A DNA stretch of 30,152 bases from JAMWZF01 sp041628615 (GTDB lineage Bacteria > Pseudomonadota > Alphaproteobacteria > Rhodobacterales > Rhodobacteraceae): assembly GCA_041628615.1 (NCBI GenBank), contig JBFKOW010000020.1:1-30152 (forward strand), in the 5' to 3' direction. This document shows, piece by piece, positions 6,289-13,782 of the stretch (its first letter is position 1; the number at the start of each line of letters is the position of its first letter). Position numbers and translations under genes: made by a program. Below the pieces are notes generated by a model that saw only the letters and a program-made list of their open reading frames with translations, did not search any database and was not told where the DNA came from.

Positions 6289-7836
6289 ATGACCGGCCGG
6301 GCTCTCACCTTCTCGAACGATCAGGCCCAGGCCTGGGACCGCCTGTCGGAAATGCTCGCGGCGCAGGGCGTGGACCTCGTCGACGAGGTGCTGACCCCGC
6401 CGGGCGGCGGCGCACCCGGCGCGGTCATGGCGGTGATCGGCAAGGCCGGCTCGGGCAAGACCCTGCTTCTCGCCGAACTCACCCGCGCCTTGCGCGCCGC
6501 CGGCGTCCGGCTCGTTTCCGGCGACTGGGAGGGCCGCGGCGGCGCAGACCGCCGCAGCCTCGCCGTGCTGGCCCCGACGAACAAGGCGGCCAGCGTGCTG
6601 CGCGGCCACGGGGTGCCGGCGACGACGATCCACCGCATCCTCTACACCCCGGTCTACGATCCCGAATACGAGAAACTGGCCGAGTGGCTGGCGGGCGAGG
6701 GCGAGCGCCCGGCCATCGAGGGCCTGACCGATGCCGCGCTGGACCGCGCCGCCGAGACCTACCAGCGCACCACCTCGGTGCCCGCCGCGCTGGCCGCCGC
6801 GGGCCTGCGCGGCAGCGATTTCATCACCGGCTGGAAGCGCCGCGACGATCCGCTCGATATCGGCTTCGTCGATGAAAGCTCGATGCTCGACGGCAAGCAG
6901 TTCGACGACCTGCGCGAGATCTTTCCCACCCTCGTCCTGTTCGGCGACCCGGCCCAGCTGCCGCCGGTGCAGGCGACGACCGGCGGCATGGTCTTCGATG
7001 CCCTGCCCGAGGCGCAGCGCCTGACCCTGCACCGGGTCCACCGGCAGACGGCCGACAACCCGATCCTCGACCTCGCCCATGCGCTGGCCGACCCGGAGGT
7101 CGATTTCCACCGCTTCGAGAGGCTGGTGGAAGAGACCGCCGCCCGCGACGACCGGGTGGTCTGGGCGCAGCGGGTGGAGGCCGACCTGATGGCCCGGTCG
7201 CCGGTGCTGGTCTGGCGCAACGCGACCCGAATCCGCCTGATCCACGCCTTTCGCGCCGCCCACGACGCGCCGGAGGCCGCGCTGCTGCCCGGCGAGCCGC
7301 TGATCTGCGACGGTATCGAGTTGCCGATGAAGCACCGCCGCAAGCGGCTCGACCTCGAGGCCCGCGGCCTGATCAAGGGGGCGCAGGTGATCTATCTCGG
7401 GCCGGGCAAGCGGGACGGGTTCTCGCGTCTGCACGTGATCGGCAGCGAGGATCCGCAGGTCAGCGCCGCCTCGATCGTGAAGATCGAGCGCGAGGGCGAG
7501 GAGGAGCCGTTCCTGCCCTACGCCGCCCGCATGGGCGCGACGTTCCTGCACGGCGCGGCGGTGACCATCCACAAGGCGCAGGGCTCGCAGTGGGACGAGG
7601 TGCAGGTCTTCGCCCCCGACATCTATGCCGCCGCCCGCGCGGGCCGGACCGAGGCCGGCCAGCCGCTGTGGAAACGGCTGGCCTATGTCGCCATCACTCG
7701 GGCCGAGCACCGGCTGCACTGGGTGGTCCGCAACCGGCTGGCGCGGCCGACCCGGCCGCTGGATACCGCGGACCTGGTGGTGCGCCCGGTCCCGCTGGCG
7801 CTGGCACCCGAACCGGAGGAGGGGGAAGAGTCATGA
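6289..7836 (+). CDS. RecD-like superfamily 1 DNA helicase / AAA ATPase
   Basis: A 515-residue single-subunit helicase-like protein. Walker A is GKAGSGKT (51-58), APTNKAA (95-101) is motif Ia-like, Walker B is FVDESSM (193-199) and GDPAQLPPV (219-227) is motif III. The C-terminal UvrD-type domain holds TIHKAQGSQW (from 426) and VAITRAEH (467-474), motifs V and VI. This pattern fits RecD2-like ATP-dependent 5'-3' helicases, but the protein lacks the long N-terminal helix-hairpin-helix region of RecD2. As I recall, close relatives are annotated only as ATP-dependent helicase in Rhodobacteraceae. A role in DNA repair is inferred from family. No strong ribosome site precedes the ATG at 6289, which lies 18 bases after the luxI terminator. 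Its stop overlaps the next gene's start (ATGA), indicating coupled translation. Confidence 0.88.
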   Translation: MTGRALTFSNDQAQAWDRLSEMLAAQGVDLVDEVLTPPGGGAPGAVMAVIGKAGSGKTLLLAELTRALRAAGVRLVSGDWEGRGGADRRSLAVLAPTNKAASVLRGHGVPATTIHRILYTPVYDPEYEKLAEWLAGEGERPAIEGLTDAALDRAAETYQRTTSVPAALAAAGLRGSDFITGWKRRDDPLDIGFVDESSMLDGKQFDDLREIFPTLVLFGDPAQLPPVQATTGGMVFDALPEAQRLTLHRVHRQTADNPILDLAHALADPEVDFHRFERLVEETAARDDRVVWAQRVEADLMARSPVLVWRNATRIRLIHAFRAAHDAPEAALLPGEPLICDGIELPMKHRRKRLDLEARGLIKGAQVIYLGPGKRDGFSRLHVIGSEDPQVSAASIVKIEREGEEEPFLPYAARMGATFLHGAAVTIHKAQGSQWDEVQVFAPDIYAAARAGRTEAGQPLWKRLAYVAITRAEHRLHWVVRNRLARPTRPLDTADLVVRPVPLALAPEPEEGEES

Positions 7837-8561
7837 GAAGCGTGATCGTTACCGGCGCGTCGAGCGGCATCGGCCGGGCCACCGCCGAGGCCTTTCTTCG
7901 GGCCGGCTGGCGCGTCGGGCTGGCGGCCCGCCGCGCCGACCTGCTGGAAGAGGTCGCCGCAGGCCGCGATGCGGCCCATGTGCTGCCGCTCGACGTGACC
8001 GACGCGGCGGCGGTGGACGCGGCCTTTGCGGGGTTCGCCGCTGCGGCGGGCCGGCTCGACTGCCTGTTCAACAACGCCGGCATCTTCGTTCCCGCCGCGC
8101 CGATCGACGAGATCCCGGTGGCCGACTGGCGCCGGGCGGTGGAGGTGAACCTGACGGGCATGTTCCTGTGCGCCCGCGCCGCCTTCGGCCTGATGCGCCG
8201 GCAGGACCCGGCGGGCGGCCGGATCATCAACAACGGCTCGGTCTCGGCCTACGTCCCCCGGCCCGGCGCGGCCCCCTACACCGCGACCAAGCACGCGGTC
8301 ACCGGCCTGACCCGGCAGATCGCGCTGGACGGCCGGGACCTCGGCATCGTCTGCGGCCAGATCGACATCGGCAATGCCGAGACCGACCTGCTGCGCGGCC
8401 TTGCCGAGGCCGCCCGTGCCCGCGGCGAGACGCCGCCGCCGACGATGGACGTGGCCCATGCCGCCGAGGCGGTGCTGCGGATGGCGGACCTGCCGCTGAG
8501 CGCCAACGTCCTGTTCCAGACCATCATGGCCCCGGGGATGCCCTACGTCGGCCGCGGCTGA
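7833..8561 (+). CDS. Short-chain dehydrogenase/reductase (SDR)
   Basis: A 242-residue classical SDR oxidoreductase. The cofactor motif TGASSGIG is at residues 7-14, FNNAG follows beta-4, and the catalytic YTATK (Tyr and Lys) lies downstream of a serine-bearing NGSVSAY stretch. R29-like basic residues after the Rossmann glycines favour NADP(H), but this is a weak prediction. Substrate unknown. The ATG at 7833 overlaps the helicase stop by 4 bases; nothing in either sequence explains why a helicase and an SDR would be co-translated. Its stop codon ends at 8561, directly abutting the stop of the convergent gene at 8562, so no intergenic terminator exists between them. Confidence 0.92.
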   Translation: MRSVIVTGASSGIGRATAEAFLRAGWRVGLAARRADLLEEVAAGRDAAHVLPLDVTDAAAVDAAFAGFAAAAGRLDCLFNNAGIFVPAAPIDEIPVADWRRAVEVNLTGMFLCARAAFGLMRRQDPAGGRIINNGSVSAYVPRPGAAPYTATKHAVTGLTRQIALDGRDLGIVCGQIDIGNAETDLLRGLAEAARARGETPPPTMDVAHAAEAVLRMADLPLSANVLFQTIMAPGMPYVGRG

Positions 8562-9326
8562 CTAGCGCACGAGGCTCCGGAACGCCGCCGAGGCGCCCCA
8601 GCCGGCGCCGATGGCGATCGCCAGCGACAACAGCCCGTAGGCCAGCGGCTGGTCGTGGGCGAGGTTGAACAGCCACCGTTCGAGCCCGACCTTCTTGACC
8701 GCGATCACCGCCTCGTAGGCGTCGATCACCTTGCCGCCGCGGGTCAGGTAGATCCGCGTCGCGTAGTCGCCTTCGGTGAGGTTGGCCGGCAGTTCGACCG
8801 CCGCCCGGAACAGCGTGTCCCGTTCGAGGTCCACCGCGCCCTCGTCGAGCCGGTAGAGTCCGTTGGCGGTGCGGATCCGGATCAGCGCGTCGGTGAAGGA
8901 CTCGGAATCGGTGATGGTCATCGGCGCCCCGACCGAGCGGATCGCCTTCGGGATCGAGATCTTGTGGCGCAGGTCCTCGACCTCGCTCAGCACCTCGCGC
9001 ATCGGCCCGGTGGTGGCAATGGCGTAGTAGGACGGGGCGAGATCGACCTCGACCGCGTCGGTGTTGACCCAGATGCCGGCGACCCGCGCCTTGCGCCGGA
9101 CCATCACCGGTTCGGACGGGCCGGCCACCGTCACCACCACCTGCAGCGGCGGGCCGTCGGGCACCGGGGCCTCGCGCCGGACCGCGCCGAAGATCAGGAT
9201 CTCGTCTCCCTCGAAGGTGGTCGAGATCGCGACCTCGTCCTGGCTGAGACCAAGCACCACCTCCTCGCCGGCGGCGGGCGCCGCGGCGACCATCAGGCCG
9301 AGGAGGAGAAGCCCGATCCGCCGCAT
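8562..9326 (-). CDS. Alph_Pro_TM (TIGR02186-type) membrane-anchored periplasmic protein
   Basis: A 254-residue protein with a cleavable signal peptide (MRRIGLLLLGLMVAAAPAAG), a periplasmic domain with beta-rich character (about 20-220) and one C-terminal membrane helix (about 228-248) with a short basic tail. I recognise it as the uncharacterised alphaproteobacterial family called Alph_Pro_TM / TIGR02186, which I recall being found beside TauE/SafE permeases. That is exactly the arrangement here: its ATG overlaps the stop of the upstream TSUP gene (TGATG), so the two are translated in sequence. A partner role in anion or sulfur-compound export is inferred from context only. No catalytic motif is visible and there are no cysteines to suggest redox or heme binding. 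Confidence 0.82.
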   Translation of the reverse strand: MRRIGLLLLGLMVAAAPAAGEEVVLGLSQDEVAISTTFEGDEILIFGAVRREAPVPDGPPLQVVVTVAGPSEPVMVRRKARVAGIWVNTDAVEVDLAPSYYAIATTGPMREVLSEVEDLRHKISIPKAIRSVGAPMTITDSESFTDALIRIRTANGLYRLDEGAVDLERDTLFRAAVELPANLTEGDYATRIYLTRGGKVIDAYEAVIAVKKVGLERWLFNLAHDQPLAYGLLSLAIAIGAGWGASAAFRSLVR

Positions 9327-10246
9327 CAGTGGCCCCCCGGCGCGCCGAGGGAGTAGAGCTCGGACGGCGTGATGAGCAGGTCGAGCGCCAGCTTGCCGCA
9401 GACCGCGAGCACCATGATCGCCAGCAGGATACGCAGTTGCTCGGCCTTGAGCCGCGCCCCGAGCCGGGTGCCGATCTGCGCCCCGATCACCCCGCCGACC
9501 AGCAGCAGCACCGCAAGCACCATGTCCACCGTGTAGTTCGTGGTGGCGTGCAGCAGGGTGGTGAACCCGGTGACGAAGATGATCTGGAACAGCGAGGTCC
9601 CGACCACGACCTTGGTGGGCATGCCCAGCAGGTAGATCATCGCCGGCACCATGATGAAGCCGCCGCCGACCCCCATGATCGCGGCGAGGATGCCGACGAG
9701 AACCCCGACGACCAGCGGCGGGATCACCGAGATGTAGAGCCCCGAAACCCGGAACTTCATCTTGAAGGGCAGGTTGTGCACCCAGTTGTGCCGCTTGCGC
9801 ACCGGCGGCGCGCCGGGGGTCTTCTTCGACCGGCGGATCGCCCGCAGGCTTTCGAAGAACATCAGCCCGCCGATGATGCCGAGGAACACGACGTAGCAGA
9901 GCCGCACCAGCAGATCGACCTGGCCCAGCGATTTCAGGTAGTTGAACACCACCACGCCGAGCGCCGCGCCGACCAGGCCGCCGGTCAGCAGCACGGTCCC
10001 CATCCGCAGGTCCACGGTCTTGCGCCGGAGATGCGCCAGTACCCCGGAGAACGACGAGGCGACGATCTGGTTCGCCTCGGTCGCCACCGCCACCGCCGGC
10101 GGGATGCCGATGAAGAACAGCAGCGGCGTCATCAGGAACCCGCCGCCGACCCCGAACATCCCCGACAGCACGCCGACGATCCCGCCCAGACCGAGCAGCA
10201 GGAAGGCGTTCACCGAAACCTCGGCGATCGGCAGGTAGATGAGCAT
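9326..10246 (-). CDS. TSUP family (TauE/SafE) membrane transporter
   Basis: A 306-residue polytopic membrane protein with about eight hydrophobic segments and the duplicated glycine-rich hallmark of the family: SGMFGVGGGFLMTPLLF near residue 30 and AAIMGVGGGFIMVPAMI near 195. Each is followed by a segment with small residues typical of TSUP half-domains. Known members move sulfite, sulfoacetate, taurine-derived sulfur compounds or other organic anions. A basic cytoplasmic loop (about 135-160, RRSKKTPGAPPVRKRHNW) separates the halves. Substrate cannot be assigned. It is the first gene of a two-gene unit with the Alph_Pro_TM protein, sharing a TGATG overlap. The region between this start and the divergent gene at 10448 would hold both promoters. 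Confidence 0.9.
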   Translation of the reverse strand: MLIYLPIAEVSVNAFLLLGLGGIVGVLSGMFGVGGGFLMTPLLFFIGIPPAVAVATEANQIVASSFSGVLAHLRRKTVDLRMGTVLLTGGLVGAALGVVVFNYLKSLGQVDLLVRLCYVVFLGIIGGLMFFESLRAIRRSKKTPGAPPVRKRHNWVHNLPFKMKFRVSGLYISVIPPLVVGVLVGILAAIMGVGGGFIMVPAMIYLLGMPTKVVVGTSLFQIIFVTGFTTLLHATTNYTVDMVLAVLLLVGGVIGAQIGTRLGARLKAEQLRILLAIMVLAVCGKLALDLLITPSELYSLGAPGGH

Positions 10247-10447
10247 GGGCGAACCTCTTTGGCGCCTTTTTCCTTACAACCATCCTTCGCCGGCAAATGC
10301 CAGAGCCCGCGGCCGCCTCGGGCCGATCCGGGACCCGAAGCGTGCAGAAGCGCCATAGTCTCGGCCGCCGGCACGCCGCAACGGGCTTGAGCGCCGCCTG
10401 ATTCGGGCGCAGATTTTCGGCATGGGGTCCGTTGGAGGAGGCGTCCC

Positions 10448-10831
10448 ATGTTCAAATTGATCTGCGGTCTCAATGCGCTGATGGTGCTGGCCTTCGCGGC
10501 GAGCGCGCTGGTGGCGCCGGATTTCACCTTCGCCCGGTTCGGTCTCGATCTCGGCCCGGAGGGCGCGGGCGTGGCGCGCGGCTATGGCGCGGCGGCGCTG
10601 AGCTGGGGGCTCGTCTGCGTGCTGCTGATCCGGGCCACCGCGCCCGAGACGGTGCGGGCGGTGTTGATCGCGTCGCTGGCGTTCAACGGCGCCGAGGTCC
10701 TGTTGCAGGTGCCGGTGGCGCTGTCCGGGATCGCCGCGCCGCCGATCTGGGGCACCATCGTCGGCCATGCCGTGGTCGCGGCGCTGAGCGCGGCGGCGCT
10801 TTTCCGAGCGCCGGCGGCGGGCCCGGCCTGA
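10448..10831 (+). CDS. Small four-helix membrane protein of unknown function
   Basis: A 127-residue hydrophobic protein with about four predicted membrane helices (roughly 3-24, 42-62, 66-88 and 98-118). I do not recognise a characterised family; the layout resembles small DUF4345/DoxX-like membrane proteins, but I see no diagnostic residue. A strong ribosome site (GGAGGAGG, 10434-10441) lies 6 bases before the ATG, which supports a real gene. It stands alone, divergent from the TSUP gene and convergent with pnp, whose stop is 12 bases beyond its own. Confidence 0.72.
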   Translation: MFKLICGLNALMVLAFAASALVAPDFTFARFGLDLGPEGAGVARGYGAAALSWGLVCVLLIRATAPETVRAVLIASLAFNGAEVLLQVPVALSGIAAPPIWGTIVGHAVVAALSAAALFRAPAAGPA

Positions 10832-10843
10832 CGGCGGGCCGGC

Positions 10844-11650
10844 TCAGCCGAGGCCGGCGAGGAACCGGCGCAGCACGGTTTCGAGCTTGGCCGCGCCCAG
10901 CGGCGCCATGGCCTTGGTGTGGTCGTGGCTGATCGCCTCGTCCGACAGCCCGGCGGCCATGTTGGTGATCGCCGAGATCGCGGCGCATTTCAGCCCGAGG
11001 AACCGGCCGAGGATGATCTCGGGGACGGTGGACATGCCCACCGCGTCCGCGCCCAGCGTGCGGATCGCCCGGATCTCGGCCGGGGTCTCGAAGGACGGCC
11101 CGGAATACCAAGCATAGACGCCGTCCTGCATCTCGGTCCCGGTGGCCCGCGCCGCCGCCCGCAGACCGGCGCGCAGGCCGGGATCGTAGGCGTCGCCCAT
11201 CGGCACGAAGCGCCGGTCGGTCGGCTCCCCGATCAGCGGGTTCAGCCCGGAGAAGTTGATGTGGTCGCTCAGGCACATGATCGACCCGGTCGGCATGTCG
11301 CGGCGCAGCGACCCGGCGGCGTTGGTGGCGATCAGCGCCTCGGCCCCGAGCCGGGCCAGCACCTCGAGCGGTAGCCGCATCGCGTCGGCCCGGCCGTGTT
11401 CGTAGTAATGCGACCGGCCGCCGAACACTGCCACCCGCACCCCTTCGAGGCTGCCGACCACCAGTTTCGGCGCGTGCCCCGAGACCCCGGCATGGGGAAA
11501 ACCCGGCAGGTCGGAATAGGGGATCGCGGTGCCGTCCACCCGGTCGGCGAGGTGCCCCAGCCCGGAGCCGAGGATGAGCCCGATCCGGACCGGCCAGGGC
11601 CCGGCCTGCTCGCGCACCCGGTCCGCGAGTTCCGCCGCCGTTCCGGCCAT
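10844..11650 (-). CDS. Purine-nucleoside phosphorylase
   Basis: A 268-residue trimeric-type (PNP/MTAP family) phosphorylase that splits purine nucleosides with phosphate into base and pentose-1-phosphate in the cytosol. Visible family stretches are GLILGSGLG near residue 24, the GRSHYYEHG phosphate-loop region, TNAAGSL, DHINFSG, and SGPSFETPAEIRAIRTLGADAVGMSTVPE with the base-binding Glu, followed by ITNMAAG with the base-contacting Asn. It is the last gene of the nucleoside transport operon, 2 bases after the permease at 11653-12621, so imported nucleosides would be cleaved at once. The N-to-base preference (Asn rather than Asp) suits guanosine/inosine; this is inference. The gene could be named punA or xapA depending on substrate, so no symbol is given. 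Confidence 0.93.
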   Translation of the reverse strand: MAGTAAELADRVREQAGPWPVRIGLILGSGLGHLADRVDGTAIPYSDLPGFPHAGVSGHAPKLVVGSLEGVRVAVFGGRSHYYEHGRADAMRLPLEVLARLGAEALIATNAAGSLRRDMPTGSIMCLSDHINFSGLNPLIGEPTDRRFVPMGDAYDPGLRAGLRAAARATGTEMQDGVYAWYSGPSFETPAEIRAIRTLGADAVGMSTVPEIILGRFLGLKCAAISAITNMAAGLSDEAISHDHTKAMAPLGAAKLETVLRRFLAGLG

Positions 11651-11652
11651 GC

Positions 11653-12621
11653 CTAGCGTTCCTTCACGTAGGGTTCGCCCCCGGCCCGCGGCGGGATCGC
11701 CTTGCCGACGAAGCCGGCGAGGATGACCACGGTCAGGATGTAGGGCAGGGCGTCCAGAAGCTGCACCTGCACCCGGAACCCGGCCACCGCCGAGATCACG
11801 TCGGGCCGAAGCGCCAGCGCCTGCAGGAAGCCGAACAGCAGGCAGGCATAGAGCGCGAACCACGGCCGCCACTTGGCGAAGATCAGCGCCGCCAGCGCGA
11901 TGAAGCCCCGCCCGGCGGTCATGTCCTTGGTGAACCCGGCCTGCAGCGCGGTGGCGAGGTAGGCCCCGGCGATGCCGCAGAGCAGGCCGCAGATGCCGAC
12001 CGCGGCGTAGCGCAGCGTCACCACGCTGACCCCGGCGGTATCGACCGCGGCGGGGTTCTCGCCCACCGCCCGCAGGCGCAGGCCGAACCGGGTCCGGAAC
12101 AGCACCCACCACGTCGCCGGCACCGCGAGAAGCGCGATGTAGACGATGATCGTGTGTCCCGAGATCAGCTCGGCATAGACCGGGCCGAGGATCGGGATCC
12201 CGGACAGCGCCTCGGCGCCGGGCAGGGTGATCGCCTCGAACCGGCCGGCCCCCTGCAGCTGCGGCGTCCGCCCGCCCTGCGCGAACCAGCTTTGCGCCCA
12301 GACCACGGTGGCCCCGGCGGCGAGGAAGTTGATCGCCACGCCGGAGATGAGCTGGTTGCCGCGGAAGGTGATCGACGCCACCCCGTGCACCGCCGCCAGC
12401 GTCAGCGAGGCCCCCATCCCGGCCAGCAGCCCGATCCAGGCCGAGCCGGAGGTGAAGGCCACCGCTGCCGAGACCATCGCGGCGGCGAGCATCTTGCCCT
12501 CCAGCCCGATGTCGAAGACCCCGGCCCGTTCCGAGAACAGACCGGCGAGGCAGGCGAGGAGCAGCGGCGTCGCCAGCCGGACGGTGGAGTCGAGGACCTG
12601 CAGGAGCGAGACGATATCCAT
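11653..12621 (-). CDS. ABC transporter permease, nucleoside (BMP) type, second permease
   Basis: A 322-residue inner-membrane permease of the BPD_transp_2 family, starting MDIVSLLQVLDSTVRLATPL with the characteristic CLAGLFSERAGVFDIGLEGKM stretch near residues 24-44 and a hydrophobic pattern of about eight to ten helices. The EAA-like cytoplasmic region includes GENPAAVDTAGVSV near 190, matching permeases that pair with BMP-type binding proteins. It works as a heterodimer with the permease at 12626-13780 (gap of 4 bases) and is followed by pnp. Homologues of this shape (YufQ/NupQ) import nucleosides in Gram-positive bacteria; the substrate here is inferred from the adjacent phosphorylase. Confidence 0.92.
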   Translation of the reverse strand: MDIVSLLQVLDSTVRLATPLLLACLAGLFSERAGVFDIGLEGKMLAAAMVSAAVAFTSGSAWIGLLAGMGASLTLAAVHGVASITFRGNQLISGVAINFLAAGATVVWAQSWFAQGGRTPQLQGAGRFEAITLPGAEALSGIPILGPVYAELISGHTIIVYIALLAVPATWWVLFRTRFGLRLRAVGENPAAVDTAGVSVVTLRYAAVGICGLLCGIAGAYLATALQAGFTKDMTAGRGFIALAALIFAKWRPWFALYACLLFGFLQALALRPDVISAVAGFRVQVQLLDALPYILTVVILAGFVGKAIPPRAGGEPYVKER

Positions 12622-12625
12622 GGGC

Positions 12626-13780
12626 CTACTCCGCCGGGCCTTGCTGCGCCGATCGCGTGCCGGGCTTCGCCGGCCGCCGCAAAGCGCCGAAGACCCGTTC
12701 CAGCGGCATCCGCACCATGTTGTCGAGCGCGCCGGTGAACAGGATCACGAGGCCCTGGATCACCACGATCATCTCGCGCGGGATCGCGGTCCAGAAGGCG
12801 AGTTCCGCCCCGCCCTGGTAGAGCGCCCCGAACAGGAGCGCGGCGAGGAACACCCCGAACGGATGGTTCCGCCCCATCAGCGCCACGGCGATGCCGATGA
12901 AGCCGGCCCCCTCGGCGGCGTTGAGCACCAGCCGCTCGGCATCGCCCATCGCCTGGTTGACCGCCATCATCCCGGCCAGCCCGCCCGAGATCAGCATCGT
13001 GACCACGGTGATCCGGGTGGCGTTGTAGCCGGCGTAGCGCGCCGCCGGCTGCGACCAGCCGAAGGCCCGGATCTCGTAGCCCAGCCGGCTGCGCCAGATC
13101 AGCGCCCAGACCGCCACGGACGCGACCAGCGCGAGGAAGAAGGTGACGTTGGCCGGCGAGCGTTGGAAGATCGTCGCCGCCTCGGGCCCGGCGAAGGCCT
13201 TCCAGAGCGGGTCGAACACGGTCTGGAAGTTGGGCAGGTGGGTCGCCTCGGGGAAGCTCAGCGTCGCCGGCTCCATCGCGCCGGGCGCCTTCAGCGGGTT
13301 CACCAGCATGTAGTTGAGCAGCGCCGCGGCGATGAAGTTGAACATGATCGTGGTGATCACGATGTGGCTGCCCCGCCTGGCCTGAAGGTAGGCCGGGATC
13401 GCCGCCCAGGCCGCGCCGAAGGCCGCCGAGGCCAGCGCCCCGCCGAGGATCGCCAGCGTCCAGTGCGGCCAGGGCACGTAGAGCATCGCGTAGGCGATCC
13501 CGAGCCCGCCGAGCAGCGCCTGACCCTCGCCGCCGATGTTGAACAGCCGGGCATGGAACGCCACCGACACGGCAAGGCCGGTGAAGATGAAGTTGGTCGC
13601 GTAATACAGCGTGTAGCCGATGTTGCGGGTGTTGCCGAAGGCGCCGTCGACCATCAGCCGCACCGCCTCGAGCGGGTTTTCCCCGATCGCCCAGATCACC
13701 AGCGCCGAGATCAGCGCCGCAAGGAACAGCGAGAACAGCGGGATCAGGATCACGTCGGCCCATTTCGGCATCCGGTCCAT
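12626..13780 (-). CDS. ABC transporter permease, nucleoside (BMP) type, first permease
   Basis: A 384-residue BPD_transp_2 permease with about ten hydrophobic segments. The central stretch LAVSVAFHARLFNIGGEGQALLGGLG (about 69-94) is the equivalent of the FDIGLEGKM region in its partner, and RAFGWSQPAARYAGYNATR (about 238-256) is the cytoplasmic coupling loop. It is longer than its partner owing to an insertion around residues 165-210 (EPATLSFPEATHLPN onwards), probably periplasmic. It corresponds to YufP/NupP-type subunits. It starts 2 bases after the ATPase gene and ends 4 bases before the second permease, in keeping with one polycistronic message. Confidence 0.92.
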   Translation of the reverse strand: MDRMPKWADVILIPLFSLFLAALISALVIWAIGENPLEAVRLMVDGAFGNTRNIGYTLYYATNFIFTGLAVSVAFHARLFNIGGEGQALLGGLGIAYAMLYVPWPHWTLAILGGALASAAFGAAWAAIPAYLQARRGSHIVITTIMFNFIAAALLNYMLVNPLKAPGAMEPATLSFPEATHLPNFQTVFDPLWKAFAGPEAATIFQRSPANVTFFLALVASVAVWALIWRSRLGYEIRAFGWSQPAARYAGYNATRITVVTMLISGGLAGMMAVNQAMGDAERLVLNAAEGAGFIGIAVALMGRNHPFGVFLAALLFGALYQGGAELAFWTAIPREMIVVIQGLVILFTGALDNMVRMPLERVFGALRRPAKPGTRSAQQGPAE

Positions 13781-13782
13781 CG

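Noticed and set aside
6271..7719. 482-codon antisense frame opposite the helicase
   Set aside because: The plus-strand helicase has all motifs; the antisense translation has none.
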